Below, piece by piece: positions 42,321-52,847 of a stretch of DNA of 64,000 nt (position 1 is the first letter of the stretch; each line of letters begins with the position of its first letter). Source of the DNA: Flavobacteriaceae bacterium NBU2977 (lineage in GTDB: Bacteria > Bacteroidota > Bacteroidia > Flavobacteriales > Flavobacteriaceae); NCBI GenBank assembly GCA_019931105.1, contig JAIOUW010000002.1, positions 372,001 through 436,000 of the forward strand, read 5' to 3'. The position numbers and the translations under genes are program-made. The notes under the pieces are model-generated. The model saw only the letters and a list, made by a program, of their open reading frames with translations, was not told the origin of the DNA and searched no databases.

Positions 42321-42323
42321 ATT

Positions 42324-42356
42324 AAAAAAAGCCCATCGATCGATGGGCTTTTTTTT
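42324..42356. terminator. Terminator after recG
   Basis: A near-perfect self-complementary block, A-run plus GCCCATCGATCGATGGGC plus T-run (42324-42356). It can end both recG and the convergent DUF2911 gene (stop at 42375). Confidence 0.93.
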
Positions 42357-42374
42357 TACAGGATTCAATCCACT

Positions 42375-43484
42375 TTAATTGATATCCTCATTGTTTTGAA
42401 GCTTTATCAGATAACCGGCAATTGCATCTTTATTGGGTTGGTCAGGTGCGCGCCCGGCAGCAATTTTCAAATGCTTTAGAGCAGTTTTGTATTCGCCGTT
42501 TGCCGCATACCCCCTGGCTAGTCCAAAGTCTACGGGCCATTGTCCTTTATTCATTTTCGCGTTTTTCTTAAACACCTCGAGAGCCTTATCCTTTTGGCCT
42601 TGCGCAATGAGTTGTCTTCCATATCCATGTATTTCGAAAACATTGCCCATGGCCATTGCCTCTTCCATTATTTTGTCAGCTTCGCCCGATCGACCCATTT
42701 TTGAAAGAATCTGCGCCTTGGTACTCAAATTGGCAAAACTTTTTTGACTGTAAAACTGACCCGCTATGGCATTGTCGATCCAACCCAAGGCTTCGTTAAG
42801 ATCACCCCCATTGTTCAAGGCATATCCCGCAGCTTGCTCCCAGGTCTGCCGATTAAATCCCGGAGAGTCTTGCAATTTTTTTCTGATATCGGCCAAAACT
42901 ACATTGGCCACATCAACTTCGATTTTAAAGGGAATCTGTTTTTTCTCCCATTTCAAGACGGCGACGGTAGAATTTGAGGAAACCTGATCAAAAGTAAAGG
43001 TGAGTTGCTCGGTATGGGAAACTTCACCGGTCTCAACTTCAACTTTCAGTACATCCTCGGAAGGTTCATAGAAATAACTTCCCCATGCCGAGCTATTCTT
43101 TGAAAAGATGATATCTGCCTTTCCATTCTCATAAATGACCATATGTAAGCCATATTTACCTGCAGGTAGGTCCTCCCCCTCAATTTTTACATCATCCGTA
43201 AACTTGATTGTCGTATTTTCGTTAGCTCCGGCCCGCCATGGCGACTCCTTGGCCGTTCCAAAACCTAAATTATTCATCCCATAGGGGACTAAACTACCCC
43301 AAACTTGCCTTTCATTGACACTTGGCCTGGAATATACTATCGAGATATCGGTAATACCGATGCGCTGCGATACCTTTGCCATTTGACTACCTCTTGGTAA
43401 ATCGAGCTGAGCTGTAACGTTCGCGCTCAGCAAAAGCATTCCTAACATTGTCAAAATGCCGCATTTCATGTAAAATTGTTTCAT
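42375..43484 (-). CDS. DUF2911 domain protein with TPR-like tail
   Basis: The 369-residue exported protein has a signal peptide (cut near NVTAQ, about 26), a DUF2911 domain (about 28-185; KVSQRIGITDISIVYSRPSV, WRAGANENTTIKF, LPAGKYGLHMV) and a C-terminal helical part with TPR-like repeats (about 205-360; LGWIDNAI, FEIHGYGRQLIAQGQKDKALEVFKKN). DUF2911 is a frequent, uncharacterised Bacteroidetes family. A second in-frame ATG (sixth codon) is an alternative start. It is monocistronic. No function is assigned. Confidence 0.88.
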   Translation of the reverse strand: MKQFYMKCGILTMLGMLLLSANVTAQLDLPRGSQMAKVSQRIGITDISIVYSRPSVNERQVWGSLVPYGMNNLGFGTAKESPWRAGANENTTIKFTDDVKIEGEDLPAGKYGLHMVIYENGKADIIFSKNSSAWGSYFYEPSEDVLKVEVETGEVSHTEQLTFTFDQVSSNSTVAVLKWEKKQIPFKIEVDVANVVLADIRKKLQDSPGFNRQTWEQAAGYALNNGGDLNEALGWIDNAIAGQFYSQKSFANLSTKAQILSKMGRSGEADKIMEEAMAMGNVFEIHGYGRQLIAQGQKDKALEVFKKNAKMNKGQWPVDFGLARGYAANGEYKTALKHLKIAAGRAPDQPNKDAIAGYLIKLQNNEDIN

Positions 43485-43645
43485 AAGTTCGTTTTTTGTT
43501 GATTTAACGTTGATTTAATTGTTCTTTGACAAGGTATTTATACAAAGAAGTCAAAATAGTTAGTGTTCTGTTAAAGTAAAGAGGTGTGCTGTTAAAAAAC
43601 TATATGAACAAATGTGGCCAAGCGTTGAACATCGTAATTTGTTAA

Positions 43646-43684
43646 TGGAAAAATTTCCAAAAACTACTGTTTTCATTAGCTTTG
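43646..43684 (+). promoter_or_regulatory. leuC promoter with palindromic site
   Basis: TAGCTTTG at 43677-43684 fits the -7 consensus, with a likely start near 43691 and the ATG at 43706. No TTG is at -33; instead the perfect 6-2-6 palindrome TGGAAAAATTTCCA (43646-43659) covers that position. A regulator bound there could replace or block normal -33 contacts. Nothing like a leucine-rich leader peptide was seen in the 221-bp upstream gap. Confidence 0.45.
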
Positions 43685-43705
43685 TTGGCTTAGAATTTTT
43701 AGAAA

Positions 43706-45121
43706 ATGAGTACGAGAAAAACACTTTTTGATAAGGTATGGGATTCACACGTTGTGAAGCATATTGAAAACGGCCCTGATGTTTTGTTCATCGACCGTCA
43801 CATGGTTCATGAGGTAACCAGTCCTGTTGCTTTTTTAGGTTTAAAAAATAGGAATATTCGGGTCATGCACCCCGAAAAGACCTTCGCAACGGCCGACCAC
43901 AATACCCCGACCATTAACCAACACTTGCCAGTTACCGATCCGCTTTCGGCGAATCAATTGAAAATGCTTGAGGAAAATGCCACTGAATATGGTATTTCGT
44001 ATTGGGGATTGGGCCATGAAAAAAACGGGATAGTGCATGTTGTAGGTCCCGAATACGGCATTACCCTGCCCGGTGCCACTATCGTATGCGGAGATTCGCA
44101 TACCTCTACGCACGGGGCGTTTGGTGCCATCGCCTTCGGCATCGGCACCTCTGAGGTCGAAATGGTCTTGGCCTCGCAATGCATTATGCAGCCAAAGCCC
44201 AAAAGTATGCGCATCAACATTACAGGCGAATTACAGTATGGCGTAACCCCTAAAGATGTTGCATTGTTCATTATCTCACAATTGACCACCTCGGGCGCTA
44301 CGGGCTATTTCGTAGAATATGCCGGAGACGTCTTCAGTAACATGACGATGGAAGGTCGTATGACCGTTTGCAATCTAAGCATCGAAATGGGTGCCCGTGG
44401 CGGTATGATCGCACCCGATGAAACTACTTTTCACTATATCAAAGACCGTGAGTTCACACCCAAGGGAGAGGCTTGGAACAAGGCAATGGATTACTGGCAA
44501 ACACTTTATACCGATGAAGGGGCCGAGTTCGATAAGGAACTGACGTTTGACGGTTCTCAAATCGAACCTATGATAACCTACGGCACCAACCCTGGTATGG
44601 GCATGGGTATCTCCAATGATATTCCTAATTCCGATACCATTCAAGGAGGAGTAGCTTCCTATAAAAAATCATTGCAATACATGGCCTTTGATGAAGGTGA
44701 CACCATGATCGGGAAGCCTATCGATTTCGTTTTCCTTGGAAGTTGTACCAACGGAAGAATCGAGGACTTCAGGGCATTTGCATCCATAGTTAAAGGAAGG
44801 AGAAAAGCGGAGAATGTGACGGCGTGGTTGGTTCCCGGAAGCCATAAAGTAGAAGCGGCCATAAAGGATGAAGGTATCTTGGATATTCTTACCGAAGCCG
44901 GTTTTGAACTGCGCGAACCCGGTTGCTCGGCCTGCTTGGCCATGAACGATGACAAGGTTCCCGCAGGTAAATATGCCGTAAGCACATCGAATAGAAACTT
45001 TGAAGGTAGACAGGGGCCCGGCTCGAGAACCTTATTGGCAAGTCCGTTGGTTGCGGCGGCGGCGGCAGTCACCGGAAAAGTGACCGATCCACGAGAATTA
45101 ATGGAAAAAGAATTCGCATAA
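43706..45121 (+). CDS. leuC: 3-isopropylmalate dehydratase large subunit
   Basis: LeuC, with LeuD, isomerises 2-isopropylmalate to 3-isopropylmalate through a [4Fe-4S] cluster, the second leucine-specific step. The 471-residue protein shows aconitase-family motifs: [39 protein letters not shown] and the cluster pair in [11 protein letters not shown]. It is the first gene of the leuC-leuD-leuA-leuB row on the plus strand, with a 103-bp gap to leuD that contains a weak inverted repeat. Confidence 0.97.
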   Translation: MSTRKTLFDKVWDSHVVKHIENGPDVLFIDRHMVHEVTSPVAFLGLKNRNIRVMHPEKTFATADHNTPTINQHLPVTDPLSANQLKMLEENATEYGISYWGLGHEKNGIVHVVGPEYGITLPGATIVCGDSHTSTHGAFGAIAFGIGTSEVEMVLASQCIMQPKPKSMRINITGELQYGVTPKDVALFIISQLTTSGATGYFVEYAGDVFSNMTMEGRMTVCNLSIEMGARGGMIAPDETTFHYIKDREFTPKGEAWNKAMDYWQTLYTDEGAEFDKELTFDGSQIEPMITYGTNPGMGMGISNDIPNSDTIQGGVASYKKSLQYMAFDEGDTMIGKPIDFVFLGSCTNGRIEDFRAFASIVKGRRKAENVTAWLVPGSHKVEAAIKDEGILDILTEAGFELREPGCSACLAMNDDKVPAGKYAVSTSNRNFEGRQGPGSRTLLASPLVAAAAAVTGKVTDPRELMEKEFA

Positions 45122-45128
45122 CGAATTC

Positions 45129-45195
45129 GGCTATTGGCGGTCGGCCTTTAGCAAAACAAAATAATTATTTGGGCTAGCAGCTAACGGCCAATAGC
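45129..45195 (+). repeat. Imperfect inverted repeat between leuC and leuD
   Basis: GGCTATTGGC (45129-45138) is inverse to GCCAATAGC (45187-45195) across a 48-bp centre that also carries CTAGCAGCTAACGG. This resembles dispersed repeats made from GCGAATAGC-type words. It could fold in the leu message, but there is no T-run to make it a terminator. Confidence 0.4.
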
Positions 45196-45224
45196 GAACA
45201 GCCATCAACGAACAACAAATTATT

Positions 45225-45821
45225 ATGGCATACGATAAATTCAACATACTAAAAACGTCCGCGGTACCGCTTCCAATAGAAAATGTGGATACCGATCAAA
45301 TCATTCCGGCCCGATTTTTAAAGGCCACTGAACGAAAAGGTTTTGGTGATAACCTATTTAGGGATTGGCGGTATAATTCCGATGATTCCCCAAAGCAGGA
45401 TTTTATCCTGAACAATCCCATATACAGCGGGAAAATTCTGGTGGGAGGCAAAAACTTTGGTTCCGGCTCCTCCCGAGAACATGCGGCTTGGGCCATTTAT
45501 GATTACGGATTTCGATGTGTGGTCTCAAGCTTTTTTGCCGATATCTTTCGTAACAACTGCCTCAATATCGGTGTATTGCCGGTTCAGGTAAGTCCGGAGT
45601 TTTTGGACAGGATATTTCAGTCCATCGAAGCCGATCCGAATACGCTGTTCGAAGTCAACCTACCGGATCAATCGATTACCATTTTATCAACGGGCGAGCA
45701 AGAACTTTTCGATATCAATGATTACAAGAAAGAAAATCTGCTCAATGGCTTTGATGATATCGATTATCTGTTGAATATCAAAGAAGACATTCGTGAATTC
45801 GCCAAGAGCAGACCGCTCTAA
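45225..45821 (+). CDS. leuD: 3-isopropylmalate dehydratase small subunit
   Basis: The swivel-domain partner of LeuC. The 198 residues match the usual ~200. Motifs are [15 protein letters not shown] near the N-terminus, [28 protein letters not shown], where GSGSSREHA positions the substrate, and [17 protein letters not shown]. It directly precedes the synthase gene (55-bp gap) and should be co-transcribed. Confidence 0.97.
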   Translation: MAYDKFNILKTSAVPLPIENVDTDQIIPARFLKATERKGFGDNLFRDWRYNSDDSPKQDFILNNPIYSGKILVGGKNFGSGSSREHAAWAIYDYGFRCVVSSFFADIFRNNCLNIGVLPVQVSPEFLDRIFQSIEADPNTLFEVNLPDQSITILSTGEQELFDINDYKKENLLNGFDDIDYLLNIKEDIREFAKSRPL

Positions 45822-45876
45822 AAACGCTTATTTCTTCAAAAACTACCGAAACACATAACAACGGGAACGGCAAAAA

Positions 45877-47391
45877 ATGAAAAAGCGAACTATCGAGATA
45901 ATGGACACGACCCTTCGCGACGGGGAACAAACGTCGGGAGTGTCATTTTCCGCCTCGGAAAAATTGACCTTGGCCAAACTATTGCTCGATGAACTGAAGG
46001 TCGATCGCATCGAAGTGGCGTCCGCAAGAGTATCTGAAGGAGAATTGGAAGCCGTAAAACAGATTACCCATTGGGCATCAGAAAACGGTCATCTTGAAAA
46101 TATCGAGGTGTTGACATTTACCGACGGCGGGGTATCACTTAAATGGATGGAAAAAGCAGGTGCCAAAGTGCAGAACCTTTTGACCAAGGGCTCTCTGAAC
46201 CATTTGACCCATCAACTTAAGAAAACGCCCGAACAGCATTTTTCGGAGATCGGAAAAGTATTCTCCAAAGCCGAAAAACAGGGAATAATCAATAATATTT
46301 ATCTGGAGGATTGGAGCAACGGAATGCGCAATTCCCCGGAATATGTTTTTCAATTCCTAGATTTCTTGGCTACCCAACCGGTCAAGCGTATTTTATTGCC
46401 CGATACCTTGGGCATTCTTACGCATACCGAGGTATTTGAGTTTGTTTCACAGATTATCGAACGATACCCCGATCAGCATTTTGATTTTCACGGGCACAAT
46501 GATTATGATTTGGGCGTGGCCAATATCATGGAAGCCGTCAAGGCGGGCTGCCACGGTCTGCACCTGACCGTTAACGGAATGGGCGAACGCGCGGGCAATG
46601 CACCGATGGCCAGTGCCATTGCCGTTATCAATGATTTCTTGCCGGGGGCCAAGATTTCGGTAAACGAAAAAGCGCTTTATAAAGTAAGTAAGTTGGTCTC
46701 CGCTTTTACCGGAATAAGCATTCCGTCGAACAAGCCCATTGTGGGCGATAGTGTTTTTACACAAACTGCTGGCATTCACGCCGATGGAGACAACAAAAAC
46801 AATCTTTACTTCAGTGATCTGATGCCCGAGCGTTTTGGCCGAAAGCGAAAATATGCGCTGGGCAAAATGTCGGGCAAGGCCAATATTCAAAAGAACTTAC
46901 AAGAACTCGGTCTGACCCTTAATGACGACGAACTCAAAAAGGTTACGGCCCGCATCATAGAACTGGGCGACAAGAAAGAGCGGGTGACCAAAGATGATCT
47001 GCCCTATATTATTTCGGATGTGTTGGATACCGATTACCAACAAAAGGTATTTGTAAAATCGTATGTGCTGACGCATTCAAAAGGACTCAAACCATCCACT
47101 ACCCTTTTGCTGGAAATCGATGGAAAGACTTTTGAGGAGAGTGCCCAGGGCGACGGACAATATGATGCCTTTATCAATGCATTACGAAATATTTACAAAT
47201 CGCAGAAAAAGGATTTTCCAAAATTGACCGATTATGCCGTTCGAATTCCTCCGGGAAGTAATTCCGATGCTTTATGCGAAACCGTAATTACCTGGCAATT
47301 ATTCGAAAAAGAATTTACGACCCGTGGTTTGGATTCAGATCAGACAGTAAGTGCCATCAAGGCGACGGAGAAGATGTTGAATATCATATAG
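45877..47391 (+). CDS. leuA: Alpha-isopropylmalate synthase family enzyme (probable LeuA)
   Basis: A DRE-TIM metallolyase of 504 residues, with a C-terminal allosteric (LeuA dimerisation) domain from about 395. DTTLRDGEQ (10-18) gives the catalytic Arg-Asp and a metal ligand; FDFHGHNDYDLG (near 205) and HLTVNGMGERAGNAP give the HxH metal site. It joins acetyl-CoA to 2-oxoisovalerate if it is isopropylmalate synthase. This Bacteroidetes-type branch is divergent from LeuA of E. coli and could be a citramalate synthase (pyruvate substrate); the place between leuCD and leuB favours the leucine role. Confidence 0.85.
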   Translation: MKKRTIEIMDTTLRDGEQTSGVSFSASEKLTLAKLLLDELKVDRIEVASARVSEGELEAVKQITHWASENGHLENIEVLTFTDGGVSLKWMEKAGAKVQNLLTKGSLNHLTHQLKKTPEQHFSEIGKVFSKAEKQGIINNIYLEDWSNGMRNSPEYVFQFLDFLATQPVKRILLPDTLGILTHTEVFEFVSQIIERYPDQHFDFHGHNDYDLGVANIMEAVKAGCHGLHLTVNGMGERAGNAPMASAIAVINDFLPGAKISVNEKALYKVSKLVSAFTGISIPSNKPIVGDSVFTQTAGIHADGDNKNNLYFSDLMPERFGRKRKYALGKMSGKANIQKNLQELGLTLNDDELKKVTARIIELGDKKERVTKDDLPYIISDVLDTDYQQKVFVKSYVLTHSKGLKPSTTLLLEIDGKTFEESAQGDGQYDAFINALRNIYKSQKKDFPKLTDYAVRIPPGSNSDALCETVITWQLFEKEFTTRGLDSDQTVSAIKATEKMLNII

Positions 47392-47554
47392 AATTTCAGC
47401 ATTTAGACGTGAGTAGTGAGAAAATTTCCGTCCTAAATCGAATTTCCTTTTTCAGGATAATTAAACTAAGTTGCCGTTCATTTTAAAGCCCAAAATCCAA
47501 ACAAATCAAAAAAAAATTCTCAATACTGAAATCTTATATCTCAATACTAATTAA

Positions 47555-48610
47555 ATGAAACTAAATATTGCCCTTTTGGCCGGTGATGGAATCGGCCCTG
47601 AAGTAATCGACCAAGCCGTTAAAGTATGTGATGCCATAGCAACAAAATATGACCACGAAATTACATGGAAACCCGCCTTGACCGGTGCGGCCGCCATCGA
47701 TGCCGTTGGTGAGCCTTATCCCGATGAGACGCATTACGTCTGTGCCAATGCCGATGCGGTGTTGTTCGGCGCAATCGGACATCCTAGATTTGACAATGAT
47801 CCTTCGGCCAAAGTCAGACCAGAACAAGGGTTATTGAAAATGCGCCAAAAATTAGGCTTGTTCGCCAATGTGCGTCCAACTTTTACTTTTCCTTCCTTGA
47901 TCGACAAATCACCCTTGAAGCGTGAACGCATCGAAGGAACCGATTTGATTATTTTACGTGAATTGACCGGAGGTATCTATTTTGGCGAACGAGGCAGAAA
48001 AGACAATGGCGATACCGCCTTCGACACCATGACCTACCAACGCTTTGAAATCGAGCGCTTGGCAAAAAAAGGTTTTGAAATGGCGATGAAACGTTCGAAA
48101 AAATTGTGCTGTGTCGATAAGGCCAATGTTTTGGAATCATCGCGATTATGGCGAGAAACCGTGCAAGGCATGGAAAAGGACTATCCTGAAGTAGTGGTCT
48201 CCTACGAATTCATCGATGCTGTGGCCATGCGATTAATACAATGGCCCAAAGATTATGACGTAATCATTACGGCCAATCTGTTCGGTGATATCTTGACCGA
48301 CGAAGCTTCGGTGATTTCGGGTTCTATGGGCTTGATGCCTTCTTCATCCGTGGGCAGTAAAGTATCGCTATATGAACCTATTCACGGATCGTACCCGCAA
48401 GCGGCAGGCAAGGATATTGCCAATCCGTTGGCGACCGTACTTTCGGCGGCCATGCTGTTCGAAGACATGGATCTTACCGATGAGGTAGAGGCGATTCGCA
48501 ATGTCGTGAACAAATCGTTGGCAGAAGGGTTCGTCACCGAAGACCTTGCAGACGGAGGAAAATCATATAAGACCAGCGAGGTCGGTGATTGGTTGGCGGA
48601 GAACATTTGA
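47555..48610 (+). CDS. leuB: 3-isopropylmalate dehydrogenase
   Basis: NAD-dependent oxidative decarboxylation of 3-isopropylmalate to 2-oxoisocaproate. The 351-residue beta-decarboxylating dehydrogenase has LLAGDGIGPEV at the N-terminus, the substrate arginines around RPEQGLLKMR and RELTGGIYFGER, the metal-binding ITANLFGDILTDEAS, and the NAD loop EPIHGSYPQAAGKDIANP. The gap to leuA is 163 bp, with no clear promoter; it probably shares the leu transcript. The MITE-like element begins 24 bp after its stop. Confidence 0.96.
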   Translation: MKLNIALLAGDGIGPEVIDQAVKVCDAIATKYDHEITWKPALTGAAAIDAVGEPYPDETHYVCANADAVLFGAIGHPRFDNDPSAKVRPEQGLLKMRQKLGLFANVRPTFTFPSLIDKSPLKRERIEGTDLIILRELTGGIYFGERGRKDNGDTAFDTMTYQRFEIERLAKKGFEMAMKRSKKLCCVDKANVLESSRLWRETVQGMEKDYPEVVVSYEFIDAVAMRLIQWPKDYDVIITANLFGDILTDEASVISGSMGLMPSSSVGSKVSLYEPIHGSYPQAAGKDIANPLATVLSAAMLFEDMDLTDEVEAIRNVVNKSLAEGFVTEDLADGGKSYKTSEVGDWLAENI

Positions 48611-48634
48611 TAGCAATAGCTTCGGAAAATGTGT

Positions 48635-48770
48635 AAGAGGCTGTCTAAAAAGTTTTGCCGAATGTCATATTGAGCTTGTCGAAATACTCTAACTTGTTGA
48701 AAATCAAAAATCGGTTTCGACAGGCCCAACCTGACAACAAGGCCAAATATAACTTTTTAGACAGCCTCTT
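48635..48770. mobile_element. MITE-like element with perfect 20-bp terminal inverted repeats
   Basis: A 136-bp element bounded by AAGAGGCTGTCTAAAAAGTT (48635-48654) and its exact inverse (48751-48770). Inside is a second inverted pair based on GTCATATTGAGCTTGTCGAAA and TTTCGACAGGCC. No coding capacity. The terminal word GAGGCTGTCTAAAAAGT resembles ends of Bacteroidetes insertion sequences. A target duplication is not evident. It may also act as a terminator for leuB. Confidence 0.78.
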
Positions 48771-48856
48771 ATTTTTCTACTATTCATAAGATTGGCGTTA
48801 GCACGATTATTATATGCAGGTTTTTATAAATTGCATGGTTACTAGAACATCGTGTT

Positions 48857-49672
48857 GTGAAAAAAAACTTGATATTATCACTGATCATTGTTCTCGTTCT
48901 ATCTTGTAATTCCGAAAAAAGAACGCAGAACTTTCCGAAGACCCAAGTGTTGGTCTCCTCACCGCCGGATCAAGAAGAAATCTCGGTCTATATCATGGCG
49001 GGACAATCGAATATGGCCGGTCGCGGTCTGGTTGCACCGAAAGATACGATACCGCATGAACGATTATTAACGACCAATGCCAAGGAACAACTGATCTTGG
49101 CCAAAGAGCCATTGCATTGGTACGAGCCGCCCAGAACAGGACTGGATTGTGGTCTCTCTTTTGGCCGTTCTTTGCTTGATGGGAATCCGAATGAATATAT
49201 ATTGGTACTCCCGACTGCAATCGGCGGGAGTTCAATACAGCAATGGATAAACGACCTTGAGCATCATGATGTACCCTTGCTGAGCAACTTCAAAAACATG
49301 GTACGGTTCGGTAAAAAATATGGTACCATAAAAGGAATCATATGGCATCAAGGTGAAAGTGATACCTTAAAGGATGAGGATTTGGAAAAATACCCGGAAC
49401 GGCTTTCCGTTCTTTTCCAAAAATTCAGAACTATCATTGGCAACGACTCTTTGCCCATCGTACTAGGGGAACTGGGAAGTTTCAACAAGCATAATGCAAG
49501 ATGGCAGCAAATCAACAAAGCCATTCATGATTACACGAAAACAGATCCGTTTTCTGCCTATATCAAGACCCAAGACTTGCAGCACAAGGGCGATAGCATC
49601 CATTTTGATGCCAATGGCCAAAGGGAAATGGGAAAAAGGTTTGCCAAAAAAATAATGGCATTACAACAATAA
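48857..49672 (+). CDS. SGNH/sialate-O-acetylesterase-like lipoprotein
   Basis: A 271-residue lipoprotein (LVLSC, C17) with a SASA/CE6-type SGNH hydrolase domain. GQSNMAG (49-55) carries the nucleophile S51; HQGESDT (near 162) is block III; DSIH (D246, H249) completes the triad. The start codon is GTG at 48857: there is no in-frame ATG ahead of the signal peptide. It should remove acetyl groups from sugars (xylan or sialate-type) at the cell surface; the substrate is open. It stands between the leuB/MITE region and convergent gapN with no sugar-use genes near. Confidence 0.86.
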   Translation: MKKNLILSLIIVLVLSCNSEKRTQNFPKTQVLVSSPPDQEEISVYIMAGQSNMAGRGLVAPKDTIPHERLLTTNAKEQLILAKEPLHWYEPPRTGLDCGLSFGRSLLDGNPNEYILVLPTAIGGSSIQQWINDLEHHDVPLLSNFKNMVRFGKKYGTIKGIIWHQGESDTLKDEDLEKYPERLSVLFQKFRTIIGNDSLPIVLGELGSFNKHNARWQQINKAIHDYTKTDPFSAYIKTQDLQHKGDSIHFDANGQREMGKRFAKKIMALQQ

Positions 49673-49708
49673 GTTCCCGCTTGGTCTAGGCCAGCCTATC
49701 GATAATTT

Positions 49709-51298
49709 CTATAAAATATAATCCGTACTCACAAAATTGGAGAGTTTGGTTTCCAACAATTGTTCGACGGTTTCACGGTTCAGTTCGTTATCCTTAAAGG
49801 CCAAAAACGTGCGAATAGAAAAAGAGCGCAGTGCATCATACACGCTCAAGGTCGCCACGGCAGAATCTTTTCTTCCCGTAAACGGATAGACATCCGGTCC
49901 TCGCTGACATGAACTGTTAAGGTTCACCCGACATACAATATTGGCCAAAGTATCGATCAGGGGTGCTAGGGCATAGACATCTTTTCCGAACAAGCTTACC
50001 TGTTGACCATAATTGCTCTCCGCCATATCGTTCAACGGTTCCTCGATATCCTCAAAATCAAGAATCGGTATTACCGGTCCGAATTGTTCTTCTTCATAGA
50101 CTCGCATATTCTTGGTCACCGGGTACAGCACCGCTGGCCAGATAAAATTATCATAACGTTTTCCACCTTTCTTGTTGAGTATCTTGGCTCCTTTGGACAA
50201 AGCATCGTCAATTAGTTCCTGAATATAATCCGGTTTATCCGGTTCGGGAAGCGGGGTGAGTTGTGCGCCCTCATCCCAAGGATTCCCGAATTGCAATGCA
50301 TCGACCTTTTCGGCAAATTTCTCACGAAACTCTTTACTGATCTCTTTATGGGCATACAAAACTTTTAAAGCCGTACAACGTTGGCCATTGTACGACAGGG
50401 TTCCGCTCAAGCATTCGTTGATGGTAAGTTCCATATCGGCATCGGGTAGAATAATCGCAGGATTTTTTGCTTCAAGCCCCAGTACCAGACGTAAACGATT
50501 GGCTTTAGGGTGTTGGGTCTGCAAGGCATTGGCCGATTTGCTGTTGCCAATAAGGGCCAAAACGTTCACCTTTCCCGTTTTCATTATGGGGCCTGCAATG
50601 GCCCTGCCCCTACCAAATAGAATATTCACCACGCCTTTTGGAAAACTACTTTGAAATGCTTCGAGCAACGGGGCGATCAGCAGCACCCCGAATTTTGCCG
50701 GTTTGAATATGGTCGTATTGCCCATGATGATCGCGGGGATCAATAAGGTAAAGGTCTCGTTCAATGGATAGTTATAGGGTCCAAGGCATAATACAACGCC
50801 CAATGGGCCACGACGTATTTGAGCATAGACACCGCTTTCCTTTTGTAATTGAATGGCCTTACGGTCTATTTTTTTGTAGGCTTCTATGGTATCCTTGATA
50901 TAATCGATCGTTCGATCGAATTCTTTTTCTGAATCCGATAGGTTCTTGCCGATTTCCCACATGAGCAATTTCACTACTATTTCACGTTTCTCGGCCATTC
51001 TTTCCACAAACTGCTCCATACAGGCAATGCGGTCGCGAGAATGCATCGTAGGCCAAACCCCTTGCCCATTGCCATAGGCCTCATTTGCCGCATCTAAAGC
51101 ATGTAGGGCCTCGGTTTCTCCCATATCGGGAATGCTACCGAGCAATGTGGGCTTATAGGCATCGGTCGATGAAATGGTGGAATAAACCTCGGAAGTACTT
51201 CCTTCCCAATTTTTTAGCTCTCCGTTTACCAAATATTGCCTTTGGTGGATCTGTTCCTTTATCTGGAACCGTTCAGGTATTGTCGGCATCTTATCCAT
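49709..51298 (-). CDS. gapN: NADP-dependent glyceraldehyde-3-phosphate dehydrogenase (non-phosphorylating)
   Basis: An aldehyde-dehydrogenase-superfamily enzyme of 529 residues that oxidises glyceraldehyde 3-phosphate straight to 3-phosphoglycerate and makes NADPH. Seen: the oxyanion Asn in GPYNYPLNE, the general-base Glu in [11 protein letters not shown], the catalytic Cys in NGQRCTALK, and [10 protein letters not shown]. The N-terminal extension and the phosphate-binding arginines fit the GapN group of Bacteroidetes. Substrate assignment rests on family resemblance. It follows ilvC on the same strand, but a hairpin with a T-run lies in the 49-bp gap. Confidence 0.88.
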   Translation of the reverse strand: MDKMPTIPERFQIKEQIHQRQYLVNGELKNWEGSTSEVYSTISSTDAYKPTLLGSIPDMGETEALHALDAANEAYGNGQGVWPTMHSRDRIACMEQFVERMAEKREIVVKLLMWEIGKNLSDSEKEFDRTIDYIKDTIEAYKKIDRKAIQLQKESGVYAQIRRGPLGVVLCLGPYNYPLNETFTLLIPAIIMGNTTIFKPAKFGVLLIAPLLEAFQSSFPKGVVNILFGRGRAIAGPIMKTGKVNVLALIGNSKSANALQTQHPKANRLRLVLGLEAKNPAIILPDADMELTINECLSGTLSYNGQRCTALKVLYAHKEISKEFREKFAEKVDALQFGNPWDEGAQLTPLPEPDKPDYIQELIDDALSKGAKILNKKGGKRYDNFIWPAVLYPVTKNMRVYEEEQFGPVIPILDFEDIEEPLNDMAESNYGQQVSLFGKDVYALAPLIDTLANIVCRVNLNSSCQRGPDVYPFTGRKDSAVATLSVYDALRSFSIRTFLAFKDNELNRETVEQLLETKLSNFVSTDYIL

Positions 51299-51316
51299 TT
51301 GTGTATTCTTGCAATT

Positions 51317-51340
51317 AAAAATCCCCGATGGCTCGGGGAT
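51317..51340 (-). terminator. Terminator after ilvC
   Basis: On the minus strand an 8-bp perfect stem, ATCCCCGA and TCGGGGAT (51321-51328 and 51333-51340), with a 4-base loop is followed by TTTT. It lies 8 bp beyond the ilvC stop and ahead of gapN, so it should end or weaken ilv transcription. Confidence 0.65.
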
Positions 51341-51347
51341 ATGTACG

Positions 51348-52823
51348 TTAAACGATAGGTTTCATAGCGGTCATCGACTCACGTAGTCGGGCACCGACCC
51401 GCTCTACCGGGTGTTCACGCAACACTTTGTTGACGGCTATCAACTTGGCGTTGTCCACCCCCGTATTTTTTCCTTCGCCGTAATGCTTACCGATCACATC
51501 GGCATCTATCTTTTTCATAAAATCGGCCAACAGGGGTTTGCAGGCATGGTCGAAAAGATAACATCCGTATTCCGCGGTATCGGAAATAACACGGTTCATT
51601 TCGAACAATTTCTTGCGTGCAATGGTGTTCGCTATCAATGGGGTTTCGTGCAGCGATTCATAATAGGCCGATTCGCCGATAATACCTGACTCGACCATAC
51701 TTTCATAGGCCAGCTCTACACCCGCCCTCACAAAGGCGACCATTAACACACCGTTATCATAATATTCCTGTTCTGAAATCTCATCATCTCCGGCAGGCGT
51801 TTTTTCAAAGGCGGTTTCGCCCGTGGCGGCCCTCCATGTCAACAAATTTTTGTCATCATTGGCCCAGTCTTCCATCATGGTCTTCGAGAAATGTCCGGTC
51901 ATGATATCGTCCATGTGTTTATGGAACAATGGCCTCATAATTTCTTTCAACTCTTCCGATAGTTCAAAAGCTTTGATCTTCGCAGGATTCGAAAGACGAT
52001 CCATCATATTGGTTATACCGCCATATTTCATACCCTCGGTAATGGTTTCCCATCCATATTGGATCAGTTTGGAAGCATATCCGGGATCGATACCCTTCTC
52101 GACCATCTTATCAAAGCACAGAATGCTCCCCGTCTGCAATAATCCGCATAAAATAGTCTGTTCGCCCATTAAATCGGACTTTACTTCAGCAACGAAAGAA
52201 GATTCCAAAACTCCCGCCCGGTGTCCACCCGTGGCGGCAGCATATGCCTTGGCCTGTTCAAGGCCTTTCCCTTGGGGGTCATTGTCAGGATGCACCGCAA
52301 TTAAGGTAGGAACGCCAAACCCTCTCTTATATTCCTCGCGCACCTCTGAACCCGGACATTTTGGCGCCACCATTATGACGGTCAGATCTTCACGGATCTG
52401 CATGCCTTCCTCTACGATGTTGAACCCGTGGGAATACGACAACGTGGCACCTTGCTTCATTAAGGGCATTATCGTACCGACGACATTTGTATGTTGTTTA
52501 TCGGGTGTCAAATTAATGACCAGATCGGCACCGGGAACCAATTCTTCATAAGTTCCGACGGTAAAACCGTTTTCGGTCGCATTTAGGTATGATTGGCGCT
52601 TTTCATTTATTGCCGCCTCGCGTAATGTGTACGAAATGTCCAAGCCGGAATCACGCATGTTCAAGCCCTGGTTCAAACCTTGGGCACCACACCCTACGAT
52701 TACGATTTTCTTTCCCTTCAATGCTTCTACACCATCGGAGAATTCGTTTGCTTCCATGAACCTACATTTTCCCAATTGGGTCAATTGATCTCGTAGCGAT
52801 AGTGTATTAAAATAATTTGCCAT
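51348..52823 (-). CDS. ilvC: Ketol-acid reductoisomerase (class II)
   Basis: Isomerises and reduces 2-acetolactate (or 2-aceto-2-hydroxybutyrate) with NADPH and Mg2+, the second step of valine/isoleucine synthesis. The 491 residues show the long class II form with a duplicated knotted C-terminal domain, as in E. coli. Seen: [22 protein letters not shown] (Rossmann), [21 protein letters not shown], and [13 protein letters not shown] with the metal-binding acids. It is the last gene of the ilv row. Confidence 0.97.
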   Translation of the reverse strand: MANYFNTLSLRDQLTQLGKCRFMEANEFSDGVEALKGKKIVIVGCGAQGLNQGLNMRDSGLDISYTLREAAINEKRQSYLNATENGFTVGTYEELVPGADLVINLTPDKQHTNVVGTIMPLMKQGATLSYSHGFNIVEEGMQIREDLTVIMVAPKCPGSEVREEYKRGFGVPTLIAVHPDNDPQGKGLEQAKAYAAATGGHRAGVLESSFVAEVKSDLMGEQTILCGLLQTGSILCFDKMVEKGIDPGYASKLIQYGWETITEGMKYGGITNMMDRLSNPAKIKAFELSEELKEIMRPLFHKHMDDIMTGHFSKTMMEDWANDDKNLLTWRAATGETAFEKTPAGDDEISEQEYYDNGVLMVAFVRAGVELAYESMVESGIIGESAYYESLHETPLIANTIARKKLFEMNRVISDTAEYGCYLFDHACKPLLADFMKKIDADVIGKHYGEGKNTGVDNAKLIAVNKVLREHPVERVGARLRESMTAMKPIV

Positions 52824-52847
52824 AATTAATGCTCTCTTTGTTATTAT

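Noticed and set aside
43485-43705. Leucine leader peptide or T-box attenuator before leuC
   Set aside because: No short frame rich in Leu codons, no T-box sequence and no terminator/antiterminator pair was found.
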